Part shown: positions 1-9,216 of the stretch, piece by piece
Position numbering within the stretch: position 1 is the first letter of the stretch
How the letters are laid out: the number at the start of each line of letters is the position of its first letter
NCBI GenBank assembly: GCA_044337705.1
Contig: JBIINB010000006.1
Span: forward strand, 1 to 64,000
Length of the DNA: 64,000 nt
Reading direction: 5' to 3'
From: JBEISR01 sp044337705
GTDB taxonomy: Bacteria; Planctomycetota; Planctomycetia; Pirellulales; Pirellulaceae
Notes under the pieces: model-generated
The model's database searches: none
What the model was told of the DNA's origin: nothing
The model's input: only the letters and a program-made list of their open reading frames with translations
Program-made: the position numbers and the translations under genes

Positions 1-29
1 GCCAGAATGTTTGAAACACTAGGGAGCGT

Positions 30-53
30 CACGGGCGGGACGCCCGTGCCACG
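30..53. repeat. Dispersed palindromic repeat, copy 1
   Basis: The 24 bases here form an inverted repeat with arms CACGGGCG and CGCCCGTG around GGA, followed by CCACG. The same 24 bases occur without mismatch at 31538-31561, over 30 kb away. Both copies are intergenic. A short direct repeat (GCCAGAATGTTTGA at 1-14 and 85-98) flanks this copy. The element can form a stable hairpin, but there is no T-run, so a classical terminator is not supported. Confidence 0.8.
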
Positions 54-162
54 TTTGTGTCGCGCGGCCAGCTCGGTGAGTTTGCCAGAATGTTTGAGTT
101 GCTTTGGTCCAGCTCTCGGCAATCGGATGGAGTCGACACTTCTTGCCGGGATCGCTTCATCC

Positions 163-2093
163 CTACGGATTTCGAGCGCCGTTGACAGGGGGATTTGCTG
201 GGACGTTCACGCGTGGCGGCATGTCGATCGGTTCCGGTACCACTAGCTGATCCGGTGGCTGGGGCGTCACCATAGTGACTGGCATGGAGGCGTCCAGCGG
301 GTCGATTCCCATGGCATTCTGGAGCATTGCCAGAGCGATGTACCAGTCCTGCAGAGCATCGATCAGCAGCAGGCGATTCTCAAAGGCCTTGGTTTCCAAA
401 ATATTCAAATCGATCAGATTGCTTTCCCCCTCGACATAGCTTCGCTGTTCCAAAGCCAGATACCGCATCGCCAGTTCAAAAGCTTCGATCGCCGCATCGA
501 CTCGTTGCTTGGCTACCTCGAGCGCCACGCGTGCCTTTCGCAGCTCGACTTCTATCTTCTGCATCTGGAACTGCCGCTTGATGGCAATCTGCTGCAGCTT
601 GCCTCGCGTCGAGGTAATTTTTCCTCGCGCCTTGTTTCGCGGCAGGGGAACGCTGGCCAGCACTCCAGCCTCCATTTCGAATTCGCCTTTGTCTCTGGAA
701 CTGGTGGCGGCAGGGCCCATATCCTGGGAGCCATCGAGCAGGATATCCAGTTCGGGCAGCAGTTGGTTGTTTGCCAATTGAAGATCAAGCCGCTGTTCCT
801 GCGTCTGGAGATCCAGCAGTGCAAGTTCGGGGCGCTGCGTCAAGGCACGAGCGACCTCTTCCATCAGGTCTTCGGCGGGAAGAGCACCTGGTGCGGGAAA
901 GGCCCAGGGCAACCAAGCGTCGTCAGGAACAATCGGTATCCCTTGATCATCTCGGAGAAAAAGCGATAGTTGGATCGCCGCCTGCTGTAGTTTTCGGCGA
1001 GCATCCAGAACCTTCAATCGTCGCTCGGCCCGCAACTGCTCGTTGAATATCGCTGCAGAAGCTTTCTCTTCCCCTTCGTCGACCAACGTCTGCACCTGAT
1101 CGACTCTCATATCGGCCAAACGCAGCAGTTCTTCCTGTGCCTTGGCAACCTGCCCCGCCTGCACCCATTCCCAATAGGCCTTGGCTGCATCCAGTGCAGC
1201 TTCCAGAATCTGTGCCTGCACGATTGGGGCCGCCATGCGGACCGCTAGATCGGCTTGAAAGAGCGCCACGCGCTGCGGATCGATGGCGCGTCCCTGCAAC
1301 AGAGGTTGCACCCACGAAAGGCTCAGTTCCCCCGCCTCATTCGTCTCGCGTTCCTTATACCAAGGTTGGAACTCGCCTCGCCCAATCCGATAGCCGGATG
1401 CCAGGTAACCACCCCACCAGGTGCGCCGCGCTAATTGGACTCCGTTGCGGTAGTTCTGATAGAAACCAAGTGGCTGGGAGAGGGACCACGATTGCAACGT
1501 CGGATCCCAAGCCCCAAGCGCCGACTGCCGCTCACCCGAAGCGATCATGTTCTCGTATCGGGCTTGCTGGATCAGTGGAAAGCTTCGATACACGGAAGCC
1601 ATGACATCGGACAGGGTCAGTGCCGTGCCACCCAGATCATCCCCTGGTTCGGCAATCAGCGGATCGTTTTTTTTTTCGCAGCCTCCTGGGCTGCATCCGA
1701 CGCAGGGGGAGCAATCGGCTGGACCGATCGGACGGGCGCCTCCTGGACGCGCGGATCCTGGAGTTGGCGAACCGGTATTTGCTGAGCTGCTAGAGGAATG
1801 GAATCGATACCTACCAGCGCGGCCCAAAGAATCCCCCACAACCACCTTCCGCGAACCGAGACAGGCGAACGGAAGGGCGGAACTGGTTTGTCGCTGCTTC
1901 CAGGAAGCAACCTTTGGTAGGGAGCGAACTGAGCCAGATCCTGAGATCGCTCCAATGGCCCCCCTTCGCTTGTCAGGGAGAGCTGGGCAATTTGGGGGTC
2001 TTCGGCAGATCGCCCTCCTTGGAACTGCTCCCCTTGACGTCGTCCGGTGGTTTGTTGGAAAGCACCGGAGGGAATCCATTCAATTGACGCCAT
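163..2093 (-). CDS. TolC-like outer membrane efflux protein, reading frame split at an A10 tract
   Basis: This is an outer membrane channel component of a type I secretion or efflux system. The part read from about 1666 down to 163 is a long, helix-rich outer membrane efflux domain with paired repeats, as in TolC. The signal-peptide-like N-terminus (hydrophobic stretch LWGILWAALVGIDSIPLA, then AQQ) lies in a different frame, which begins at ATG 2093 or, more probably, at a TTG near 1955 just after the HlyD stop, and ends at a TGA right after ten A residues (1667-1676). A -1 shift there joins AAQEAAKK to NDPLIAEPG and restores one protein. The alternative upstream reading of the second frame (from 2079) is low-complexity and unlike a real N-terminus. 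The gene follows the HlyD and ABC genes on the same strand and overlaps the HlyD gene if ATG 2093 is used. Whether this is recoding, slippage, a mutation or a base-call error cannot be told from sequence. Confidence 0.8.
1667..1676 (-). other. Ten-A homopolymer at the TolC frame junction (possible slippage site)
   Basis: On the minus strand, GCG is followed by ten A and then CGATCC. The zero frame reads Lys-Lys-Lys-Thr-Ile-Arg and stops. The -1 frame reads Lys-Lys-Lys-Asn-Asp-Pro and continues for about 500 codons of efflux domain. Runs of A of this length are known substrates for RNA polymerase slippage and for -1 ribosomal frameshifting, and are also common sites of indel error. Confidence 0.6.
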
Positions 2094-3493
2094 ATCTCGT
2101 ATCCCAGAGGCACTCGGCTCAATTTACCTTCAAGGTTTCTCAGCAAGACCCACCCGACCGCTCGAGACCCTTGTCTCAGACGGCCTTCGGGCCAAGGCTG
2201 ATCTTCTTTATCGGCCTGATAAGGTGTAACCATCATGCGAAAGTTGCCGGTTCCATCATCTGTAGGGAGAATCAGTGCGATCTTCCCCCCAAAGGTACCA
2301 ACTCCCGACGACGGCCAACCGACGAACTGAATCGCAGGAAAGCCTTCAAATTGCAATCGCACTTCGTCCCCAATTTGTAGTAGAGGGACATCATTTCCTG
2401 TGATGGTTAGTTCGACCGCCAGTTGGGTTGGAACGGGAACCACGGTGAACAGGGGCTCTCCTTCTTTAACGACATCGGCTCCCGACAGCCCGATCAGTTC
2501 TTGAAGATATCCATCCCGGGGGCTAGTGATCTTCAGTCGCTCCCCGAACTCACCCAGTTTCTGTTCGATTTCCGAGATTTCCTTTCGCGTGGTGGCAATC
2601 TCGGAGAGCACTTCCTGCAGCTTGGAGGAGACTTCCCGGTTTTTCACCTGAGCTTCCTGCGTCTTGGCAAGCAGGTCTTGTTCCTTGGCGGCTCGATTCT
2701 TGAACGCTTCGATCACCTGAGCCTCACCGTTTTCGAAGTCGGCAACCGCTTTTTCAAATTCCTCTTTTTCTTTTTCGAAGTCTCGCGGGGCTTTCAGCCC
2801 GGACTCTAACAACCTAGCTGTTCGATCAAAATACTGCTTGGTTCGTTCGACCGTGGCTTCCAGACCTTTGACCTTCTCTTCACTTTGCGTCACCTTGGCG
2901 ATGGCAACTTCTACCGACTCCCTTGCCGATTGCACCAGTGCATCGCCCGCCATTCGTTGAAGATCGACTGCCTGTTCGGCCAGCTCCTTTTTGGTGTTGG
3001 CAACTTCCAATTTGGCGAGCAGTTGGTTGCGTTGGGTTTCGAGTTGTTGCTGCGCCTCGGCCGCCAACGGTTCCAACTCCAAGACAAACTCTCCTTTCTT
3101 GACGAAGGTCCCTTCCCGAAGACCTTCTCGAACCTTGGCGACGACCCCCTTGGCGGTCGCTCGCTGCTGGAAGGTACGCTCCTGGGGATCGAGAGCGATC
3201 ACTCGTCCGGCCCCTCGTGTTGTCTGCTGCCAAGGGACAAACAGCATTGCCAGGACGGTGAGAACCAGGAGTGCCATGGTCCAGGCGGCGATCCGACGAA
3301 GCAGCCAATGGCTTCGAACCAAATGGAGTTCGGGGAATTCCTCGAGGGATTCCTCGAGTCGCACGGGGCGTTGAACCTTGCCCAGATGAATCGCCAGATC
3401 GTGTGAACTGGCAGGAATGGCTTTCTTCAATTCCATTCCTGTTGCCAGAGGTACCGCCGTCAAATCGGGCTTATCCTCAACGTGTTTGCTCAT
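1973..3493 (-). CDS. HlyD-family periplasmic adaptor (membrane fusion) protein
   Basis: A 506-residue adaptor that should bridge the inner-membrane ABC protein and the TolC-like channel. The N-terminal 65 residues are cytoplasmic, followed by one membrane segment near 68-88 (rich in Ala, Leu, Val). After it come a barrel/lipoyl-like part (GVVAKVREGLREGTFVKKGE), a long alpha-helical coiled coil at about 145-315 rich in Glu, Lys and Gln, and a second lipoyl/barrel half (ITSPRDGYLQELIG). This order is typical of HlyD. The start overlaps the end of the upstream ABC gene by 17 bases, and the stop lies inside or just before the TolC gene, so the three genes are very probably cotranscribed and translationally coupled. 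Confidence 0.9.
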   Translation of the reverse strand: MSKHVEDKPDLTAVPLATGMELKKAIPASSHDLAIHLGKVQRPVRLEESLEEFPELHLVRSHWLLRRIAAWTMALLVLTVLAMLFVPWQQTTRGAGRVIALDPQERTFQQRATAKGVVAKVREGLREGTFVKKGEFVLELEPLAAEAQQQLETQRNQLLAKLEVANTKKELAEQAVDLQRMAGDALVQSARESVEVAIAKVTQSEEKVKGLEATVERTKQYFDRTARLLESGLKAPRDFEKEKEEFEKAVADFENGEAQVIEAFKNRAAKEQDLLAKTQEAQVKNREVSSKLQEVLSEIATTRKEISEIEQKLGEFGERLKITSPRDGYLQELIGLSGADVVKEGEPLFTVVPVPTQLAVELTITGNDVPLLQIGDEVRLQFEGFPAIQFVGWPSSGVGTFGGKIALILPTDDGTGNFRMMVTPYQADKEDQPWPEGRLRQGSRAVGWVLLRNLEGKLSRVPLGYEIWRQLNGFPPVLSNKPPDDVKGSSSKEGDLPKTPKLPSSP

Positions 3494-5735
3494 GGCCGTC
3501 CTCCTGGGAATCGAGGAATCCCTTTGGCTTGCCCGCTCCTACACCCATTGCAACTCCGTCTCCCTGTTCGGTCAACCAGCCATCTTGTGTAGCGACGATC
3601 AAGGTCCACGGACGATCGGGATGGGCCAGCCACTGCCAGAGACTTTTTCGGCTGCTAGCCGAAATACGGTCGAGTGCATGATCGATCAACAGCAGACGAG
3701 GCTGGGTGGCAATGGCGCGAGCCAGCATGAGGCGTTGCAGTTGTTCGGAGGTCAACGGATCTCCACCCATCAGCAATCGGCTTTCCAGACCCTGTGGCAT
3801 CGCGGCGATGGTTTCGTCGAGTCCCACGGCGAGAATTGCATCTCTCAGTTGAGCCAAGGTTGCATTGGAGGAACCGACTCGCAGGTTCTCCAGAAGGGAG
3901 CCTTGAAAGATCTCCGGTTGTCCCACATACGCGATGCCGCTTGCGGAGCCGCAACGAGCCAGCTCGCGCACTCCCCAACGATCGACAAATAGTTCTCCAT
4001 GATCGGGGGATCCTCGTCCGGCCAGCCATCGCAGCAAGGCGGAAGAGGACTCGATATCCCGGCCTCGCAGCACCACCCTTTGGCTAGCTGCGACATAGCC
4101 CGCCTCCCATGACACATCGACTCCAGGACGACTGGACGCCAGGTCGCTCCAGGCGGCTTCGGCCGGACCAGTCGGTAAACCGCCGGCCATCGGGGCCATT
4201 GGTGCGGGAATGTCCAAAAGGTGCCCCACTTTGTCGACGGAAACCAGCAGATCATAAAAGGTTTCCAAGGTTTTCCCAACCTTCGCAAAGGCGCTGACAA
4301 TCGCTGTCACGACCAATTCACTGGCGACCAGCTGGCCAAGAGTCAACTGGCCGATCATCACCAAGTAGCCTCCCAGTCCCAGAAGCACTGTCGAGGCAAC
4401 GGCCTGAAGTCCTACAGAGAAGAACATCTGGCGAAGGAGCAGGATGAAATGCGATCGCCTGGCCACCAGATACTGGAGCATCGCCTGATGGGCGCGCCCC
4501 TTAGCAAGCTGCGCTGCCTCCTCCCCTTGAAACGTAGCCGGAATCTTCGCCAGATTCTGTAGCCAATGGCCCAGTTCGTACTTCGATATCGACTCCGCGG
4601 TCGCGGTACGTACCGCGCCACGCCCGAGTAGGTAGGTGATGATGGTCAGACAAAGGACCAGGACGATATCAAATCCAAGCAGAAAGGGGTGGTAAAACGC
4701 AAGGAGCGTCAAGCCGATGACGGTCGACAGCACCAGATTGATACCATCCAGCAACACCGTCGCGAACGACTTCTGGATCGTCGGAACATCGAAGAATCGA
4801 TTGAGCAGTTCGGGACCGTAGACTCCGTTCCAGGCTTCCGTGGGTGCCATCGGGATGCGTCGTACCAAATCGCCGACAATCCGGATCATGACTCGTCGCT
4901 GCATCATTTCGATGACGGTAAATTGCAACAGACGCATGACCCCTGCAAAGAGCAGCAATACGAACAGCATTCCGGCAAGAATGAGCAAAGGCTGCAGGTA
5001 GCGACCAAAGGCGACGGTTGTCACCGTCCATTCAACGGCCAGAGGCGTTGCCAACTGCAATATTCCAGCCACCACTCCGAACAGAATCAGGCTCAGTAGA
5101 TCACTGCGTTCCAGTTTCAGGATGGAACCAAGCCGTCGCAGTGGAGAGATGCTTCCATGCGCTACGTGGCCACCATGAGCTCCGTGGCTATCGTGGCCCC
5201 CGTGATGCCGATGGTCGTGAAGCCGATCCCCTCCTGCGGATTCCAACGCAGCACGTCGCATTACCAATCCAACACGACCAGTCTGCCGACCCCATATTCG
5301 ACGCCACTGACGGATCGACCAAGTGCAGGTCTTCACCTCCCCACCTTCCAGTCTCACACCCTCCAGTCGGCCCCCAACCACTCGCAGCAAAATCCACCAG
5401 GGTCCCTCATGCCACTGAGCCGATCCATTGTCTATGCTGGCAGGGACGGCCACTGGAAACTGATCGCTTGCCATCTGCCAGATCTGCTCGCCATTCAGTT
5501 CCATCGGCGAGAAAACGACAGGTCCCTTCCAGGAAAGAAACTTGGACATTGCGGGTAGATCTACCGCCAAGTCCCCAGTGGCCGTGGGGATCTGTTCCAA
5601 AGCGGCTTCCAAGACCGAAGGTTCATAGTCCAGATGGAGCTGGGGTGCGACGGCTTCAATCAAACGCATCCACCATCGCGTCAACTTTTCTCCTTGCCAA
5701 GCAGGACTTTCACGACCTGTTATCTGCTGCGCCAT
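3477..5735 (-). CDS. ABC transporter-like membrane protein with degenerate ATPase domain
   Basis: A 752-residue protein in the position of the HlyB-type exporter. Residues 1-170 form an N-terminal domain I do not recognise, possibly a degenerate peptidase C39-like domain without catalytic Cys. Residues 173-193 are His-rich (HDHRHHGGHDSHGAHGGH). Residues 211-480 contain the membrane segments of an ABC exporter. Residues 550-720 align with an ABC ATPase, but the Walker A lysine is gone (RGRDIESSSA at 557-566), the signature is LTSEQ instead of LSGGQ (661-665), Walker B ends IDH instead of DE (694-696), and the H-loop His is replaced (VATQ, about 714-717). The Q-loop Gln (VGQ, 606) remains. ATP hydrolysis by this chain alone looks unlikely. 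It could act as an inactive half of a heterodimer or as a scaffold. The first gene of a three-gene operon. Confidence 0.85.
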   Translation of the reverse strand: MAQQITGRESPAWQGEKLTRWWMRLIEAVAPQLHLDYEPSVLEAALEQIPTATGDLAVDLPAMSKFLSWKGPVVFSPMELNGEQIWQMASDQFPVAVPASIDNGSAQWHEGPWWILLRVVGGRLEGVRLEGGEVKTCTWSIRQWRRIWGRQTGRVGLVMRRAALESAGGDRLHDHRHHGGHDSHGAHGGHVAHGSISPLRRLGSILKLERSDLLSLILFGVVAGILQLATPLAVEWTVTTVAFGRYLQPLLILAGMLFVLLLFAGVMRLLQFTVIEMMQRRVMIRIVGDLVRRIPMAPTEAWNGVYGPELLNRFFDVPTIQKSFATVLLDGINLVLSTVIGLTLLAFYHPFLLGFDIVLVLCLTIITYLLGRGAVRTATAESISKYELGHWLQNLAKIPATFQGEEAAQLAKGRAHQAMLQYLVARRSHFILLLRQMFFSVGLQAVASTVLLGLGGYLVMIGQLTLGQLVASELVVTAIVSAFAKVGKTLETFYDLLVSVDKVGHLLDIPAPMAPMAGGLPTGPAEAAWSDLASSRPGVDVSWEAGYVAASQRVVLRGRDIESSSALLRWLAGRGSPDHGELFVDRWGVRELARCGSASGIAYVGQPEIFQGSLLENLRVGSSNATLAQLRDAILAVGLDETIAAMPQGLESRLLMGGDPLTSEQLQRLMLARAIATQPRLLLIDHALDRISASSRKSLWQWLAHPDRPWTLIVATQDGWLTEQGDGVAMGVGAGKPKGFLDSQEDGHEQTR

Positions 5736-6018
5736 TGGTTCTCCCCTGCCAGGTACCGCGACTTCCGGAATCCCTACCAGCGATCTTCGCGTTACGGAAT
5801 ACCCCCGGGGGCCGGTTCGGTCATGAAGAAATTGTGGAGCACGCCCGCTCCCCCGCTCGGATCTTTCGAAGCTTCATAGGCTCCGAAGAACTCCTTATTT
5901 TAGCTACGTAAGGTGCGAAAATAAGTTATGTTATCTCTGCAATCGAGTCTTTTTCTTGAAAAACTTGAATGTTTAGCTCATAGCAATCATGATCAAAGCT
6001 CCTTAGGGAGCCAAAGTT
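5736..6018. promoter_or_regulatory. Divergent intergenic region with AT-rich stretch and hairpin over a ribosome binding site
   Basis: No gene is seen. Bases 5895-5990 are clearly AT-rich compared with their surroundings and should hold the promoter of the gene at 6019 and perhaps of the divergent ABC operon, but no confident -35/-10 pair can be named. At 5998-6011, GCTCC TTAG GGAGC forms a 5-bp hairpin that covers the GGAG ribosome binding site of the following gene; it could limit its translation. Confidence 0.4.
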
Positions 6019-6540
6019 ATGATACCGCGTCGCCGATCCTTGCCCCGAAAACCCCTCTTATTGGTAGGGTGGCGTGAGTGGATAGCACTTCCTGAGTTAG
6101 GTATGGGGTGCATTTCGGCGAAAATTGACAGCGGAGCAGAAACCAGCTCTCTGCACGCGATGCAGGTGACCACCTTCCGCCGCGGGAAAATCGACTGGGT
6201 CCGTTTCCAACTTCCCGCTTCTACCCGCAATTCTTCTGGAATTCAGAAAGAGACTCCTTTGCTGGATGTGCGGCAGGTCCGATCTTCGTCCGGCCACCTT
6301 TCGCTTCGACCGGTGATTCAAACGGTCATGGAAATGGGTGGTGAGCGGTGGGTCATTGAATTGACCCTGGCGAGCAGGGAATCGATGGGATTTCGAATGC
6401 TGATCGGACGCCAAGCCATTGCAAAGCATTGCTTGGTCGATTGCGGCAACTCATTCTTGCTGCCGAGGCCGCCTGGGGTAACCCAAACCCGCGACGAGTG
6501 CTTTTCATCATCCCAAATAGTCAGCGGCCCTCTGCAGTGA
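6019..6540 (+). CDS. Zn_protease/RimB family retropepsin-like protein
   Basis: A 173-residue protein of the family annotated as ATP-dependent zinc protease (PF05618), which is related in fold to retropepsins. The key motif KIDSGAETSSLHA (about residues 36-48) contains the DSGA active-site signature; LIGRQAI near 133 is the second conserved part. The sequence starts with basic residues and then LVGWREWIALPELG, the typical N-terminus of the family. Members often lie beside rimK-like ATP-grasp genes; none is adjacent here. The substrate is unknown. The gene stands alone and converges on gltX. Confidence 0.8.
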   Translation: MIPRRRSLPRKPLLLVGWREWIALPELGMGCISAKIDSGAETSSLHAMQVTTFRRGKIDWVRFQLPASTRNSSGIQKETPLLDVRQVRSSSGHLSLRPVIQTVMEMGGERWVIELTLASRESMGFRMLIGRQAIAKHCLVDCGNSFLLPRPPGVTQTRDECFSSSQIVSGPLQ

Positions 6541-6677
6541 CTTTGCAATGGACTTACCGGTCGCTTGAGAGTCCAAGACCACTGAGCCCCCCTAATGCTT
6601 GGCGGCATTTTGTCAGCCTAGAGCTGAATGAAAACAGGAGTAGGACCTACAGCAAATAGGCCCGAAGGGTGGAAAGT

Positions 6678-8258
6678 CTAAGCATTCCCAGATCCGGCTA
6701 TCGCCTGCTCGATTCGTCCCAGCGAGGTTTCGGCCCCCAAGAGTTCCATCGCCTCAAATAGGCCTACCCCGGAACTCTTTCCAGTGATCGCCAATCGCAA
6801 GGCGTGGACCAATTGCCCGAACTTGGCGCCCTGCTCTTCCAGCCACTGCTTCGTGCTTGCTTCCAACGGATCGGCCTCCCAGGTACCGAGCCTCTCGCTG
6901 AGGAAACGGTGGTAGCCGGCAAGCAGTTTTTGTGCGGCTGGGTCGTTGCGATACCGCTTCTCCCAGGCCTCCTTATCGATGGAAAGTCGGCTTTGGGTCT
7001 CGAAAAATTCCTCCAGCTGCAGAATATCGCCTCCCATCTTGATCCGGTCCCCGGCCACCTCCAGCAGTCGATCGACCTTGGCGATCTGGATGGGTGTGGC
7101 TGATACCAAAGGGGGCATCCATCCAAGATGGCTGAGGTATCCCCAGACCAGCTCCCTCCTCCGCTCCACCGAAATCCGCTGCATCCATCTCGACTGGAAA
7201 GCCAACAGCTTCTGGCAATCGAAACTCGCAGGAGACTTCTGCACCCGCTCCAGCGAAAAAGCCTCGGTTGCTTCTTCCAGGGTGAACGATTCGGTCGAAT
7301 CATCCAGCGACCATCCCAACAGCAGAAGATAATTGAGGATGGCTTCCGGTAGAAACCCGATAGAGCGGTAGAAGTCGACTACAACGGGATTGAAAGTTGC
7401 CGGCGAAATCTTCCATCCCATCTTCTGAGCGATCTGCTCGCCGTGCTGATATAGAGAGGCGAAATCTTTCTGCTTGAGGTACTTATCCAGTTTCCTCTTG
7501 CTCATCTTGGCACTTCCCCCCGGCTCGGCCACATAAGGGAGGTGGGCATAGACGGGGAGGGGATATCCCAACGACTGCGCGATGAAAATCTGGCGTGGAG
7601 TGTTTGGCAAATGCTCTACGGCGCGCACCACATGGGTAATTCGAAAGTCATGGTCATCGACAACGCTGGCCAGGTGGTAAAGACATGTTCCATCGGCACG
7701 CTGGACCACATGATCCTGCTCCTGTGCCCAATCGAATGCCACATCCCCCCGAACCACATCATGAAACATGCACTGGCCGTCGCGAGGCATCTTCAGTCGG
7801 ACTGACGCAGTTCGCCCCTCTGCCTCCAACTGTCTGGCATGCGACTCGTCTTTGGCCATCCATTTTCGATCGTACAGAAAAGGCCTCCCCTCCTTCTCTG
7901 CCGCCTCCCGCTGCTCCTGCAATTCCTCGGGTCGCGCGTAGTCGCGATAGGCATACCCCGTTTCCAGCAGCCGCTTCACTTCCGCCTGATACCTTTCCAT
8001 CCGCTGCGACTGGTAGTAGGGCGCGTGAGGTCCACCCACTTCCGGACCTTCATCCCAGTTCAGCCCGAGCCATCGGAATCCCTCAAGGATCGGCTGCAAA
8101 GCTTCCTGGACATTGCGCTGTTGGTCGGTATCATCGATGCGCAATAGGAATTCGCCACCAGCTTTTCTGGCGAGCAGATAATTGAATAGCGCCGTGCGGA
8201 CTCCACCAATATGCAGATAGCCCGTAGGACTGGGGGCAAAACGCGTCCGGATCGTCAT
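6678..8258 (-). CDS. gltX: Glutamyl-tRNA synthetase
   Basis: Class I aminoacyl-tRNA synthetase, cytoplasmic, which charges tRNA with glutamate. The HIGH motif appears as GYLHIGGVRTALFNYLLA in the first 30 residues, with FAPSPTG just before it. The KMSKS loop is KMSKRKLDKYL at about residue 251. The C-terminal half is the helical anticodon-binding region. At 526 residues it is slightly longer than many bacterial enzymes, within the family range. The start ATG is preceded by AAGGAG at good spacing. It is convergent with the upstream-numbered Zn_protease gene and divergent from the cupin gene, so it is probably monocistronic. Confidence 0.97.
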   Translation of the reverse strand: MTIRTRFAPSPTGYLHIGGVRTALFNYLLARKAGGEFLLRIDDTDQQRNVQEALQPILEGFRWLGLNWDEGPEVGGPHAPYYQSQRMERYQAEVKRLLETGYAYRDYARPEELQEQREAAEKEGRPFLYDRKWMAKDESHARQLEAEGRTASVRLKMPRDGQCMFHDVVRGDVAFDWAQEQDHVVQRADGTCLYHLASVVDDHDFRITHVVRAVEHLPNTPRQIFIAQSLGYPLPVYAHLPYVAEPGGSAKMSKRKLDKYLKQKDFASLYQHGEQIAQKMGWKISPATFNPVVVDFYRSIGFLPEAILNYLLLLGWSLDDSTESFTLEEATEAFSLERVQKSPASFDCQKLLAFQSRWMQRISVERRRELVWGYLSHLGWMPPLVSATPIQIAKVDRLLEVAGDRIKMGGDILQLEEFFETQSRLSIDKEAWEKRYRNDPAAQKLLAGYHRFLSERLGTWEADPLEASTKQWLEEQGAKFGQLVHALRLAITGKSSGVGLFEAMELLGAETSLGRIEQAIAGSGNA

Positions 8259-8432
8259 CGGCTCTCCTTGTTGTGTTAGCTGGAGCGGACCGGCTGGTCG
8301 GAACCGCTCATTCAGTAAAACGTTTCCTCGCCAGGACGCAAGCCATCTAAACCAAGTCGTCTAGTCGCACCGGATACCCGACCGTCGACGGAATAAGGCA
8401 GGAAACCAAGCCAACCGTAAAGGAATCGTCCA

Positions 8433-8810
8433 ATGACACCCGATTCGAACCCATGGACCGTCATCGATCTGGAGTCGCTTCCAGCGGTCCCCTGCCCCTG
8501 CGGATTGGCGCGCCGCGGCCTCCAGGAATGCACTACCTTCCCCGGTACCATCCACCGCACCACAATCACCCAAGATGCCCAAAAGCACTGGCACCAAAGG
8601 ATGACCGAGACCTACTACATCCTTCAGTGCAGCAGCGGTGCCGCGATGGAATTGGACGACCAGCACATTCCGGTCCGCCCTGGAATGTGCATCGTCATCC
8701 CACCGGGAGTCACCCATCGCGCCATAGGCCAGATGGAGATCCTGAACATCGTGGTTCCAAAGTTCGATCCCCAGGACGAGTTTCTGGTCGATGCTTCCGC
8801 TGGTGGATGA
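8433..8810 (+). CDS. Small cupin-domain protein
   Basis: A 125-residue single-domain cupin. The metal-site residues are seen in HWHQRMTETYYIL (about 52-64, with the two His and the Glu of cupin motif 1) and in PPGVTHRAIG (about 90-99, His of motif 2). The usual bicupin beta-strand pattern lies between them. Such proteins are often related to the cupin half of mannose-6-phosphate isomerase or to sugar-binding cupins; the substrate cannot be told. AAAGGA lies upstream of the ATG. Its 3' end touches a dispersed repeat. Confidence 0.85.
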   Translation: MTPDSNPWTVIDLESLPAVPCPCGLARRGLQECTTFPGTIHRTTITQDAQKHWHQRMTETYYILQCSSGAAMELDDQHIPVRPGMCIVIPPGVTHRAIGQMEILNIVVPKFDPQDEFLVDASAGG

Positions 8811-8813
8811 CGC

Positions 8814-9216
8814 TGCCTAGCAGGCTGTTGCAAATGGTCATCGTCACCATCTTCAACCTCTCCAGGCGCAGAACTGCCGGCCCTTCGGACCTGAGGACGA
8901 AATCGTCGGACTCGATTGTGGATTGCATTACAGCCCCGAAGGGGCGACACAATGAATGCCGTGGCTCTCAGAGCCACTGAAATGGTGGATACCGAAAACT
9001 TTCTTAAGGCCCGAAGGGCCGACACTGTAGTTATCACCCAGGCAACGAATTTTCTCAAGCTTCAGAATTCTTCACGAGCAAGACCTGGACGAGAAGGAAG
9101 CAGGAAAATCCTAAGGGATTAAGCAGAGCTCTAAGCGGCTCGCAAATCTCGTATCGCCTCCGTTTTGCGTCGCTTCCTTGCGATCTCAAGCGGCCCTTGG
9201 AATTCTTCAACGAGCA
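8814..9216 (-). repeat. Composite dispersed repeat, copy A
   Basis: On the minus strand, 9216-9120 resembles 38573-38674 on the plus strand: shared blocks include AAGAAT(T)CCAA(G/T)GGGCCG, GCAAGGAAGC and GAGCCGCT followed by GCTCTGCT. Further along the same strand, 8862-8814 resembles 38682-38727 (shared ATGGTGACGATGA and GCCTGCTAGGC-like end). The two blocks keep the same order and orientation in both places. In this copy they are separated by about 250 extra bases that hold the CCCGAAGGG palindromes. Both copies could encode similar peptides ending CEPL(R/K)ALL, but no full gene is seen. Confidence 0.65.
8933..9025. repeat. REP-like palindromes (CCCGAAGGG type)
   Basis: Two short palindromes, GCCCCGAAGGGGC at 8933 and GGCCCGAAGGGCC at 9008, are each followed by GACAC. 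The same core in the other orientation occurs at 36530-36714. Short elements of this kind are scattered between genes in planctomycete genomes; their role is unknown. Confidence 0.6.

Noticed and set aside
1677..2079. N-terminal extension of the efflux-domain frame upstream of the A10 tract
   Set aside because: It is low-complexity, rich in Arg, Pro and Ser, and has no signal peptide, while the other frame here carries a clear hydrophobic signal.
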